A DNA stretch of 64,000 bases from Mycocentrospora acerina (Eukaryota; Ascomycota; Dothideomycetes; Pleosporales). Below are positions 1 to 10,905 of this stretch, piece by piece. The notes under the pieces were generated by a model. It was given only the letters and a program-made list of their open reading frames with translations, was not told where the DNA came from and searched no databases. Position 1 is the stretch's first letter; the number at the start of each line of letters is the position of its first letter. The DNA lies in contig JAKUHH010000201.1 in the NCBI GenBank assembly GCA_022701365.1, positions 682,001 through 746,000 of the forward strand, read 5' to 3'. The position numbers and the translations under genes are program-made.

Positions 1-993
1 AGTCAGCGAGAGCTGATATCATAGTCAATCTGGATGCTCGCAGTATCTTGTACCATAGAGAAGAGAGAACGAATTTTGTCGCGTGGATCTGAGCATATCT
101 TTCACTGAGAAATCTGCAGATACTCTAGCGAACTGTGTTGAGCAGTGCGCGATCGCATATCGAAGAAAACCCGCCAGGGAAGATATAGACCGAATCGTAA
201 GAGGCCTACTGAAATAGCATTGTGAGTGCTGTTGTGTACGATTACGATGCCAAAATGGGTGAGACCAACTGCTCCCTCCCCAACGCGGAGGAACACATGT
301 TTGGCTAAGGCGATTTCCTGCGTGGCCCAGGCTCTCTTTCAATACTCATTATTACCAGGTTCTGGAATTTCTCTACGAGCTTGGTCTGGTTGAGTGAGGT
401 GCTCGTAGTACCACTTGGCTCTTATTCCATGTGAAAGAGACCCAAGATTTGGCTCGTTCCCCATCCAAGCAATGGCGTTCTTCGCGCTCCGGTGGATTTT
501 AGCCATCTGCTGTACCTGGTAATTCTGGCCAGAACTGAGGTACTGGTCAAAACATATAGCGTCGATCCAAAACTATTGGGTAACAGACTCGAAATCAAAC
601 GAGGCACTTTTGTTCATTGTTTCGGAAACTTCATCATGTTTGCCTAATGATGCCGATACTGTCAGTCCTAGCTGCTATCGAATATGCAATTTCAATAAAC
701 TCCCAAATATTTTGCCGAACCAGGAAGGAACGACCCTTGATAAGTATTGTGTGGTGATCATCTGCTGGGCCCCAAACGTGAAAAAGACAGCTGTAGTCAG
801 CACCGATGTTTGCGTGCCGAACACGGCATTGTACCATACCCTTTTCGGTGTCGAACGAGAGGGCTTTAATAAGATGTATGGAAGCTGTTGTCATACCCAG
901 ACGAACATGCCTGAATGTGTTAAGCTGCTCTCGCTTTGATTCCTGGACAGCTTCATGCTGCTCACTGCAAGTCCATTTGCGTGTCCATGTCAC
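1..993 (-). pseudogene. HET-domain (heterokaryon incompatibility) pseudogene, partial
   Basis: HET proteins trigger vegetative incompatibility or cell death after fusion of unlike fungal strains. The first block (993 down to about 650) contains a Y-S-C-L-F-H-V-W-G segment, an ILIKGRSF segment and V-R-Q-N-I-W-E-F, which match the start of the HET domain. The second block begins at 572 in another frame with FWIDAICFDQY, then QVQQMAKIHRSAKNAIAWMG, the core of the domain. It continues with KRAWATQEIALA and CSDPRDKIRSLFSMVQ down to the window edge. The copy looks broken. An in-frame TGA at 339-341 sits where the family has a conserved Trp before KRAW. A second TGA lies at 102-104 and a third at 3-5. 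No GT-AG intron found joins the first two blocks in phase: the only nearby donor (GTATCG) gives the wrong frame. The domain identity is from recognition of motifs; loss of function is inferred. The 3' part lies outside the window. Confidence 0.72.
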
Positions 994-2076
994 CGATGTA
1001 TCTCATACAGCAGTACGATTACCGATACGAGCTCGGTTAGGAAGTTGCGTGTAGGAGAGATTAAGTGGAAATGGAGCTTTGCCAAAAAAGGGTCTTAAAA
1101 TAGTTGAGCTAAACGTAAAAGGGTTGGGAGGAACAAAGACAGCATGGTAGACGCAGGATCGGCAGGGCAGCGGTGACAGACAAGGCGACGGGGCAGATGA
1201 GTCTAGGCTGTCAAGTCAGTTCCTGGAGTTGGTGTAGGGCCAGGGTGCTGTCGATGGAAGAAGCAACTTCTGCGGACATTAATTCCAGCCAGCAGGAATA
1301 CATCCCTTGAGCCGTCAAAGATGTCGGAAAATAGAAAGGTCCACAGCCGCCAGAATTGACGTGGTAAGCTCGTGCGAGCAGATGTGCGGTCTGGGACGAT
1401 ACGTATCAACCCGCAGCTAGCTGCCACGTCGCAGGGGAAAAGAAGAGGCTGGACACTGCATCATCCAGGGACCATCGGAAGGACGCCAATGCAGGAACAG
1501 GGCCCTTGACTTCCAGAAAGAGATTGTCCGGGCATGGGTGGGCTGCTGTGATTTGTCGCAGTGCGAGGTTGGGGGATGACGTCGCGTTTTAGACGCGCTG
1601 AAGGTTGCTAGTAGTTGCTAGGCGACGCGCTATGTTTACTCCCAGCCACATACCAACCACCACATTACCAGCCTCCAACCTCACCAATTTCACACCCAGC
1701 AAAAGGAAACTCGTGCTGCAGACTCTGGACACACATTCTAAGCTATCCACTTTCATCTTACCCACCTCTCTGAATATTATTCACCAACAGGGGACTTTCT
1801 GACATTCGCTCACTCGCAGACTGCATTCCGAACCGAAGCTGCAAGAGCTATCCACCCAGCAAGAACACCAGTGCCTTGAAGCGCTTTCCGCATATTCAAT
1901 CCACCAACTCTCTTGCGACAAGACCTGTCGCTCACTCAAGATTATTTTCTTGAGAAAGACAATCACGCAGTAGACGGACGAGTGCGTTCCGTCACACATT
2001 TCTCCCCGCCCTTTGGGGGCGCAGGGACTCGAGAACATACACTCCGAGAGCACATTGACAGAGAGACACATTCATA
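994..2076. other. Intergenic, no gene seen
   Basis: This stretch separates the HET relic from FIG1. The open frames in it are short and resemble no family I know. It must hold the FIG1 promoter and 5' leader. No repeat or RNA gene was recognised. Confidence 0.6.
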
Positions 2077-2991
2077 ATGGCGGGCCTCAAGTTCGCAGTT
2101 AGCATGCAGCGTAGGTTTTGCACTGTCACTGTAGAGGAAGCCAGTCACTAATAAGTACTTAGGGTTAATACCGTTTCTGGGCTTTCATCATGTTCTCATG
2201 ATTCTTATAGCTGTTGCTATTATCCTACTTTGTACGTCTGATCCTTATTTGGCCCCAATACCAACAGCGTCTAACAGCGCGTAGCATTACTACTCGCAGG
2301 ATGCTCATCCACATCACCGCTCATTCCCGGCATCTTTCTAATCTCGATGTGGTACGAAAAGTACACACCAACGTACTCGATTGACCAAGTCGACCCCGGC
2401 GTTACACAAGCCATTTCGAACATTGTCGGCAATGCGCAGCTCGGTGTTCGCGTAGGTTACTTTGGTATCTGCATTAACCGAGATGGTGGTGGTTACATTT
2501 GCTCCAACAACGCTACCGCGCTCGTGGACAACATCTCCGTGGACCAAGACCCTCTCAACCTTGTCTGGGTCGCCGCTACTTTCAAAGATGCCGTCGTTTT
2601 CCCCTACCTTCTCATCGTCGCCATCATCCTCGCGTTCTTCACGTTCATTCTACTCGCAACATTCCCAGGATGGCATGAAGAGCGGGACGAGCGCACAGGC
2701 TCTGATGTCGATGTAAAGCCTTTCCCGTCGAGGCCCGTTTCGCAAGTCGCCCTCGCTCTCATCTTCATTTCATCTATCTTCGTGCTGGTTTCGGTATTAT
2801 GGCAACACACAGCTTCGGTTGCGGCATCCACAATAGCCCAAGACCTAGGGAACGGCAGTGTGAAGTCAGGCGTAGGCTCGTCAGCAATGGTACTCGGCTG
2901 GTTCGGCTTCGTACTGCTCATAATAGTAACCATCGGGTTACTCGTTATGATTCTGAGCATCATTGTTCTTGACCGTCTCACCGACGACTAA
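2077..2991 (+). CDS. FIG1: FIG1 family calcium regulator / membrane fusion protein
   Basis: Fig1 proteins are claudin-like four-helix plasma-membrane proteins. They act in the low-affinity calcium uptake system during mating and polarised growth, and affect cell fusion. Model: exons 2077-2110, 2163-2231 and 2285-2991, introns of 51 and 53 bases, 269 residues. The first exon encodes MAGLKFAVSMQ and the second a hydrophobic helix (FLGFHHVLMILIAVAIILL). The third starts SLLLAGCSS and carries the family signature GYFGIC followed nine residues later by a second Cys. Three further hydrophobic segments follow, the last just before the C-terminus. The intron 2 acceptor was taken as TAG at 2282-2284 because the later CAG at 2297-2299 would create a TGA codon across the junction. 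The small first exons are inferred from splice signals and fit to the family, so the N-terminus is less certain than the rest. Confidence 0.88.
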
Positions 2992-3959
2992 GTGCGAGCG
3001 GACAAAACTTTGTGGATATGATTAAAAGAGATTGGGATAATATGGGCGACTTCACTTTGTTTGTTCTTTTCGATACGATACGGATTGATTACATACCCAC
3101 CTTTTGACGACGCGATCGCAGTCCGCTGTGAAGAACGACGTTTTGGCATACCCGGCGTTAAGGAAATTTTTTGAATTTTGAATTTTGGATGAACTGATTC
3201 GCAATTGCGGACAGCGGACTGCGCAAATGAGCACGACCAGAAGAGTGCAATGAATGGAATGGAATGGAATGGATGGAACGTATTGATGGATAGGATTTAT
3301 GTAGCAAACGAAAGAATGAAGGATGGAATTTTGGAATTGAAAAATGCCCAAATTGAGCTTCTGCGATGATGTTACCATTAGGCCATGATAATGTGATGAA
3401 AATTAATGACTTGCGACAATCCAGTTCCGTGGAATGATGCCCATATATTTGTCGCCCAGATCCCTGCTGCTCTGCACCGCCAATGGGGAACGCGAAGGAG
3501 AGCATACGACTGCAAAGAGCAGAAAGAAAGTGACTGGAAATCCGGTGACGAGCCCCCACTTGGTCAACGACAGGCAGAGCCTGTCAAGCGCCAGACTGTT
3601 GGTTCTGCATCTCCTAGGTTGCCCCTCGAAAAACACCGGCGTCACTCGGATGTATAGAGCCTCCACGAAAAGAAATTGTAGCGAGTCGAAAGGTCTCAAT
3701 TGTCCGATGACGGGGTGATTGAGGACGGCGCTTTGCCCAAGCCATGCTAGCGCTGCATGTCCCTCGAAAAAGTTCCAGGTGAGGGGCGCGTGGCAGGAAA
3801 ACCATTGAGTACTCGCTGACTGCTGCTCAAATTCTGCCGCAGCTCGCCAGCTCTTCACCTCGCCAACTCCTCCTCGACTCCTCCCCAACTTTTCTCCTCC
3901 TCAACTCCTCCCCTCTCTTCTCCCCCACCACCCATTCTCTCCAACCAATTCAGCACATC
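2992..3959. other. Intergenic with a GGAAT pentamer run
   Basis: No supported gene. About 260 bases after the FIG1 stop there is a short GGAAT/GGATG tandem run (about 3250-3275) and a TTTTGAA doublet just before it. A 161-codon minus-strand frame at 3403-3888 resembles nothing known. The last 110 bases before the SHMT start are strongly pyrimidine-rich (CTCCTC...), a common feature of highly expressed fungal promoters. Confidence 0.6.
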
Positions 3960-5529
3960 ATGTCTACCTACGCCCTGCCCAAGTCCCACCAGGACGTAAG
4001 TGCCCCGCACCTCGACGAGACATGGCCACAGCACTGACTCAAGACAGCTCATGGAGAAGTCGTTGGTCGACTCGGACCAGGAGGTCGCTCAGATCATGGT
4101 AGGACGTCCAGATGCGTGCCGCACAACACATGCCAACTGCAATGCAGGAGAAAGAGATCCAGCGCCAGCGCGAGTCGATCCTCCTCATCGCCTCTGAGAA
4201 TGTCACATCTCGCGCCGTCTTCGATGCGCTCGGCTCGCCCATGTCCAACAAATACTCCGAGGGTTACCCCGGCGCCCGCTACTACGGCGGCAACGAGCAC
4301 ATTGACTCCATTGAGCTCCTCTGCCAGAAGCGCGCCCTCGAGGCGTTCGGCCTGGACTCCGAGAAGTGGGGCGTCAACGTCCAGTGCCTGAGCGGCAGCC
4401 CGGCCAACCTGCAGGCCTACCAGGCCATCATGAGGCCTCACGACAGGCTGATGGGTCTTGATCTGCCCCACGGTGGCCACTTGAGCCACGGCTACCAGAC
4501 TCCCCAGAGGAAGTGCGTTTGCACCCCTTCAATCATCGTGAACAACAAATTCTGACTCAATGCAGGATCTCCGCAGTCTCCACCTACTTCGAGACATTCC
4601 CCTACCGCGTCAACCTCGAGACTGGCCTCATCGACTACGACCAGCTCGAGCAGAATGCCCTCATGTACCGCCCTAAGGTCCTTGTCGCCGGTACCTCTGC
4701 CTACTGCCGTGAGATCGACTACGCCCGCATGCGCGAGATCGCTGACAAGGTCGGCTGCTACCTCCTGATGGATATGGCTCACATCTCTGGTCTCGTTGCC
4801 GCCGGCGTCAACAAGTCGCCCTTCCCCTACTGCGACATTGTCACTACCACCACCCACAAGTCTCTCCGTGGACCCCGTGGTGCCATGATCTTCTTCCGCA
4901 AGGGTGTCCGCAAGACGGACCCCAAGAGCGGCAAGGAGACCCTCTACGATCTTGAGGGTCCCATCAACTTCTCCGTCTTCCCCGGTCACCAGGGTGGCCC
5001 CCACAACCACACCATCACTGCTCTTGCCGTTGCGCTCAAGCAGGCCCAGACTGAGGACTTCAAGCTCTACCAGCAGCAGGTCATCAAGAACGCAAAGGCC
5101 CTCGAGGTTGCCTTCAAGGAGCGTGACTACAAGCTCGTCACCGATGGCACAGACAACCACATGGTCCTCATCGACCTGAAGCCATTCGCCCTTGATGGTG
5201 CGCGTGTTGAGGCTGTCCTCGAGCAGGTCAACATTGCCTGCAACAAGAACACCACCCCCGGTGACAAGTCTGCGCTCTCGCCCATGGGTATTCGCATTGG
5301 CGCACCCGCCATGACATCGCGTGGTCTCGGCGAGGAGGACTTCAGGAAGATTGCCAACTACATTGACGTCTGCATCAAGTTGTGCAAGAAGATCCAGTCC
5401 GAGCTGCCCAAGGACAACAACAAGCTCAAGGACTTCAAGACCAAGGTTGCCTCTGGCGAAGTTGAGGAGATCAACAACCTCAAGAAGGAGATTGCCGCCT
5501 GGGCTGTCACCTTCCCTCTTCCCATTTAG
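3960..5529 (+). CDS. SHM2: Serine hydroxymethyltransferase, cytosolic
   Basis: This PLP enzyme converts serine and tetrahydrofolate to glycine and 5,10-methylene-tetrahydrofolate, feeding one-carbon units to purine, thymidylate and methionine synthesis. Model: exons 3960-3995, 4048-4098, 4148-4512 and 4566-5529, 471 residues, the usual length of the cytosolic form. Visible motifs are LLIASENVTSRAVFDALGS, YSEGYPGARYYGGN, the GGHLSHGY segment and VTTTTHKSLRGPRG, whose Lys (about residue 249) binds PLP. The start MSTYALPKSHQD has no mitochondrial presequence, so the cytosolic isoform is chosen. All three introns are 49-53 bases with good borders. Strong C-ending codon bias and the pyrimidine-rich promoter suggest high expression. 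That bias also produces a spurious 352-codon frame on the opposite strand. Confidence 0.97.
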
Positions 5530-5825
5530 GTTCTCAACTTCTTGGTGCACGGCGTTTGACGGGTTTAACTGGAGTTTTCAACAAAAATGAAATGGGTCGG
5601 AATGGATTTGGCATGTTCAACAGCTTAAGGCAGATTTACGAGACGGAAAAAGAATTATGATGGCTGGAATGTACTCTTAGGTTGTGTAGAAGACAGGGCT
5701 TTGAAGACCCTCCCCCCTTGTGTCATCGAGTGGATGCAATCATTGCTTAACCAGTGGTTGCAATCGATGAGCAAAATATATTTTTCAAAAGGCGATATTT
5801 TGTTTTGCCTACATGTCCGTGTTCT

Positions 5826-7206
5826 TTAAACTCCTTGCCACGAGATGGTGATCTGCTCCGCGTGACCAGTGCCCGCGTAGATCTTCTCCTGCACATACCG
5901 CTTTGCAGCCTTGTCTGCGCTCCACCCAGTGTTGCCACCCGCGGCAAGCTTGCCATCTACGTTTGTGAACCCCGTCGCGTAAGCCACGCCGTTGTTGCAA
6001 GTCAATGCTCCGGACACGATGCCGCACTTCCCTCTGGACGATCGGAGGATGAACCCGTTATCAACTTCCGTTGCGGTGAACGTCGCACAAGTGCCAGATG
6101 TATACCACGTGCCCCTTCCAATCACACAACCTGACTTCTTGCCATCAATCTCCACATTCAAATGGCCTCTACCAGTAAATGGAGTTCCGGGCACGGACGT
6201 AGACGTCGGCCTTGGACCGCTGATGGTCGTAGTCACGCCCGGGGGCGTGGAGCGACGCGTTTTAGGTAGGTACTTTATCCCCGACTTCGGGCAGGAAGAT
6301 TTCGTCCCATCGGGGTCTGCAGGTACAAAGATGCCCGTCTGCAGAGCTCCAAGGACGTCAAAGTGATACCATATCTCATTGAGCTGGCCATATTTGCACC
6401 CAAGAGTGACTTCCACACCCGGTCTGTGCACTGCCAGCGCATCCTGGATGGCTTGGAATGTGTAGGTTTTCTCGTAGCTTGGTTCAATGCCTGCAGCTTT
6501 TAGCCAATCGTAGCTAGGGAGCGTCTTGAACAAATCAACGGCGCGCTGGAAGTAATCGACGACTTCCTCGGTGGCGCGGTGTTCGGTGTAACACTCTGGG
6601 TTTAGGGTGCTGATACAGGTGCCGTGCTTGGCCCACTCATGGTACCAGAACGAGTTGTCATTGCCCTGATAGTCTTTCCAATATTCATGCATAAAGCTGA
6701 GTAGGTCGGTAGCGTTGAAGTGAGTCAGGATCGAGGTGATGTTGCTGTAGGCGCGGGAGGAGTCACAGTTCGCTTCGTAAGAGCCATCGCAGCGGTCTGG
6801 CCTGTGGCGTTTGATTGTCAGCTTCATTCTTGAAATGACGATGCATGTTCGAGGAGACGTACCATAGCCCATGAAGCGTCCAGCTATCCTCTGGCCCTGT
6901 GACTGGATGTGTGTCCCAGAATTGCGTCTGGAGGAGCTGGCCGCCTGGCGCGTTGAAGCAGCAGAGGTTCTCTACCACGGTGGAGTTGTGGCAGCTCAAC
7001 TGCGGCGCGGGACATGATTGTATAAAGCCCCTTGCTGGGCTCTCAACGCTGCCGAGGAGTACTTGCGCGCCACCGAAGGCAAGCTTGCCGATTGTGCGGA
7101 GAGAAGGTATGGCGGGTGACTCAGGTGTGCTGGAGGGCGAGGATGCTACCGCGTTCTGCACGCTGTCTTTCACAGCCTGAAACCAGGAATCAACCATGGC
7201 CGGCAT
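5826..7206 (-). CDS. RNY1: Ribonuclease T2 family protein (Rny1-like)
   Basis: RNase T2 enzymes cleave single-stranded RNA through 2',3'-cyclic phosphate products; the yeast member Rny1 is vacuolar or secreted and cuts tRNAs under stress. Model: exon 1 7206-6863, intron 6802-6862, exon 2 6801-5826, 439 residues. The intron joins the first catalytic motif exactly, giving WTLHGLWPDRC (His112 about); the second motif is FWYHEWAKHGTC (His169, Glu170, His174). Many Cys residues fit the disulfide-rich fold. After the catalytic domain comes a Pro/Thr/Ser-rich linker (about 300-330) and a C-terminal domain with several Cys, as in fungal Rny1-type proteins. Oddity: the predicted N-terminus (MPAMVDSWFQAVKD...) has no clear signal peptide, only a weakly hydrophobic stretch near residues 38-53. 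Either the start is wrong, with an upstream exon missed, or the targeting is unusual. Confidence 0.93.
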
Positions 7207-9005
7207 GCTGAACGGATTCGAACTCGCTCGATAGATTTAACAATGTGAGCTTCTATCAAGACGCGTGGAACTGTAAGCTCTCGATCTGTGGAAGTCAAGC
7301 GTGCTACTCGAGGACGTGGAAGGTGATTGTTTTAAGATTGGGAACAATGTGTGTTTGGAAAAGGTATGTAGGTGCAGGAGTAAGGAATGGGAGAAGAGTC
7401 AGAGAACGATGGAAGGTCAATGCTACCATCACCCAAGGCGCAGCCGGTCACGCAGCGTTGTCTGAGGCACCATGATGATCTGCTAGGGAAGCTAGTCAGC
7501 TGCTGATAACGCGTGCACCAATCCGGGGCACGTGGGGAAGATGCCTGGCTGTTCCTGCATCTTATCGCGCAGCCCTAACCTAGAGCAGACGAGGCGGCGA
7601 CGTTAACTCCGGGCTGCCCCGTATCTCCAACGTCATACGAGGCTACCACTTCTGAAGGCCAAAGCGAAGTCAGAACGAGATGCACTTACTATACGGCTGC
7701 GAAGAATGTCCGGTCTTGTTTGATCGTATCTCGGTTAAGCTGTAGAACTTTTCGACATGTAGTTGTGAAAAATGTTCGTCCGTTTTTAATAAAGCTTGCG
7801 TGTAGTGACTTTCCACTATGCAGCCATATTCCTTCCACTCGCACATCTGCAGCTCCACATAGTATCTGATCTCTAACCTGATGCTACACTTTTTCCGGTT
7901 TCGTCAATGTTCGCAATGCCCATTCATCACCTCTACACATGACAATTAGCAATCACTCGGGATAACCCATCTTTGCCTAAACATACCATGCAGTCCAAAC
8001 AAAAGAGATCCGGCCAAGCTGTACATCATTGCCAATAAATTACAAGAAACTGAAACGGAAAACGAGGTGGTGTAGACTTTCAACGGCATTCTCCTTCAAT
8101 AACAGATAAGGGAAGGAATTACTCTCCTAGAATCAATGTCATTATTATTACATATCCAGTAGTCCAGCTTTATACTCGTCAATACGCAGTCTGGTGGTCG
8201 ATATATTGGCTTGGTGGGAAGTTGATAGCGTAGTAGGGGATAATCCATTTCCCGATGTATTCTTGCGAGACCTGTGAATCAGGCTATTTGTCTCACGTCC
8301 GATGTCACTTACTGGCTGGGCCGTCGAAAGCCTATACTACCTTGGAAAGCTAGCCAAGTCGCAGAATTTATATGCTCTAGTCGACCCTGGATAGAACTGG
8401 CGAAAACATGCGGTGTTATTCTTAGAAATTCGAGTATTTGACGTACAAGCAACTCTTCAATGATTTGACTAGCGGGTTTTCTGCTTCTGGTGTAATTTAT
8501 TCACATGAAACGGTGGTTTAGTAACAAATAAGGGGTCGAGGCTGCACTTTACTCAAACAACAGTACACTTATCGAGAGGTGTGATAATATATAATTTAGC
8601 TACGACGTAAACAAAAAGAGCAATCAAAGCTACCGAGAACTCCGGGTATCTGATCGAGATAAAAAATACTATCGAAGATATGCTGAAGCCTTTACACAAA
8701 GGAGCAACTATCTTACACGTGTACCAAGCGCAGTAATAGCGCTACCCTACCATCCCGAGCGAACACTCATAGAAAGAGCAACAAAATCGATCAGAGTGAT
8801 GTATTGTTGATACAGCCTGATACTCGGGAGGACTATCCAGGTATGTGCGGTACAGACGTCTATAATTGCACTTGCCAGAGTCGAGTTCTGTGAATTGGTG
8901 CTCCTTCCCTTGCAACTACAAGCGTCTTTGACACAATCGGAACACGTCCAGTAATCTTTTCCTGGGACAATGCCAAACACAATAATCGGGGAACCTGTTT
9001 TTGTG
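7207..9005. other. Long intergenic gap, no gene seen
   Basis: The left half holds the RNase T2 promoter. The right half, roughly 7900-8750, is AT-rich with no open frame worth calling; it should include the 3' UTR of the minus-strand HAD protein next to 9005. Two ACGCGT hexamers (about 7261 and 7508) lie upstream of the RNase gene. No tRNA, rRNA or repeat was recognised. Confidence 0.55.
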
Positions 9006-10676
9006 CTAGTAGAATGCGTCAGGGTTACTATCATGACCTTGCTGTCCATAATTCCTGTCAACATCGTCCAGGCTCCTGTACTGCGACTGGCCTCCGCCGC
9101 GCCCGCGACTGCGACCACGATCCCCACGGTGGCCGCCACGATTTCCCCCTCGTGCATGCGACATATTCCGGTGGTTTCCACGGCCGCGGTTTTGGTTCCC
9201 TCCACGGTAGTTGGTTGGGCGGTGGTCGTCTCTGCCTCGTGGAGCATTTGGGCGGTGGTCGTTGTGTCGCCGGGTAGGTTCATCCGAGCGCTGGCGGTGT
9301 GATTTGTTGGGGAAGTAGCTCTCATATTCGCTCTCGTTGGCAGTCTCCTCCTCGATGCGCAGCATTTGCTTTTCGCCTACGACGCTTTCGAAAATGTACG
9401 CTTGCTCATCGGGCACTGGATGCCAGTTGACAATGCGTGCAGCATCTGCCGGTCGACCATTTTTACGAATCGCCAACACGACAGTTGGAGTGGGGTTCTC
9501 AGAGTAATACTTGGCTGTTTTGGGGATTGGCTCTACTCGCGCCGCCCACAGCTTGTTCTCAAAGCACGAAATACCAGTTACCTTCCATTGTAGCTTCGCT
9601 CCTATGCCACCCACTTTGTCTAAGATACTTTTTGGGCATGGCTTTGGCGTGATCAATATGCTGTTTGCAAGATACCTGATATCGCTCTTGTCGGCGCCTG
9701 GAGGCAGTTTGACAAGCGAAGTCAGCTTCTCTGTCATATTGGCAGGAACCATATAGCCAGTGTAGAAGACGGTCTTTTTGATCTGATAAGGTGGAGTACC
9801 AGATGGAGCATTTCCAGACTTGACCCGGAGGTTGTGCGCATTAATCATCTGCTGAATACCTGCAATTTCAACAACGGGGTCGAGTTGTGTCGCGTTCTCG
9901 GCGACCTGGATGACTTCTGCAACGATGGGTTTCCGTGAGCCTTGATTTTGCCCTGCTGCCATCAGATCTTTGTTGAACTGGAAAAAGAAATCGCGGAAGC
10001 CTTTGGTATGTTTGACACGATCTTCGTAGACCCGAATCTCCTCTGCGTCTTTGTATGTGTAGACGATATCCTTCAGCAGCTCTTGCTTGAATTCCATGGT
10101 GCTCTTAAATTTCTGACCAGCGGGACCAGTCGCAGGCTTCAGACAGACCATGTCAAAGTCCAGATTCTTGCTCCGTGCGATGCGCTTAATGAGATCGGAG
10201 AAGTTGGACTCGCCACGGCCGGTGAGTAGAACAGCGAGCGCATCCTTCTGTAACATCGACTGCTCGACAAGAGTGACAATGAGCTCATTCCACCAGCCGC
10301 CCCAAGCACGCTTCTCTTCCTTTTCCAGCCCTTCGCCTGTAGCGGCGAGGATGTTCGAATCGTGCCACCAGCCGCCGTTGAGAAACATGTCTGGTGAACC
10401 GAGCTGGCCAATGGTGGAGCTGTTCCATAACTGCTTGTTTGGTAAAGGACTAGCGAATACTATTCAACATCAGCACAGAGTAGCGCGCTTCCTCGTGGGA
10501 AACGTACGCGTGTTGTCAAAGTCGTAGATATGGATAGCCTTGATGTCAGACACAGCGGGCAGATCTTTGTCATCGCATGACCACCTCTTGAGTGCAGTCA
10601 CAGTGTGGTAGGTCGCCTTTCCATTGGACCCAGCGACTGCTGGCCTAGTTGAGACTGCTTGGTAGGCGGATTGCAT
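9006..10676 (-). CDS. HAD-family 'Swiss Army Knife' RNA repair-like protein
   Basis: The N-terminal half matches the HAD-like domain described from polyfunctional RNA repair proteins (HAD_SAK-type). Its biochemical role in fungi is not established. Model: exon 1 10676-10508, intron 10460-10507 (48 bases), exon 2 10459-9006, 540 residues. The intron sits inside the HAD nucleophile motif and its removal gives HIYDFDNTLFASPLP. Further motifs are FLNGGWWHDSNIL and LLTGRGESNFSDLI (HAD motif II-like). The last 110 residues are Arg/Gly/Asn/His-rich with many RGG and RGR steps, as in RNA-binding tails. An in-frame ATG at 10736 would add 20 residues, so the start is uncertain. The gene is head-to-head with the RING gene at about 230 bases. 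Confidence 0.85.
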
Positions 10677-10905
10677 CGTAGAAAGCGAACGACGGTCAAA
10701 AAGTGGAGAGAGACGTTTTGTAGCCGCGAGCAGCATGCAGCGAATTCCTATCAACTGGCTAGCAATCTGGTTGACACAAAAGATAAGGCGAACAGGAATC
10801 ACGCCTTCACAGTTGCGCTCAGCGTTGGCTGGGCGAAATGATTGTGTGGTGAGCAGAGTGTATGCGTTTCTTGAGGAAGTCGCGAGTCGCGACGAGGCCC
10901 GTGCT
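10677..10905. promoter_or_regulatory. Shared divergent promoter region
   Basis: About 230 bases lie between the minus-strand HAD protein start (10676) and the first plausible plus-strand RING start (10906). Both promoters must lie here, possibly overlapping the alternative starts 10736 (minus) and 10939 (plus). No specific operator was recognised. Confidence 0.45.

Noticed and set aside
102..341. Classical CpA-type RIP as the cause of the HET stop codons
   Set aside because: A TGG to TGA change corresponds to C-to-T in a CpC context on the other strand, not the CpA context typical of RIP; dinucleotide indices would have to be computed before invoking RIP.
3403..3888. 161-codon minus frame upstream of SHMT
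   Set aside because: No recognisable family, no supporting splice structure, and it runs through the SHMT promoter's pyrimidine tract.
4492..5550. 352-codon open frame on the minus strand opposite SHMT
   Set aside because: It is the mirror of a strongly C-ending coding frame; its Val/Leu/Asp-rich translation resembles no family and the SHMT gene fully explains the region.
8747..9325. 192-codon Thr-rich minus frame
   Set aside because: It overlaps the RGG-encoding end of the HAD protein in another phase and has no domain.
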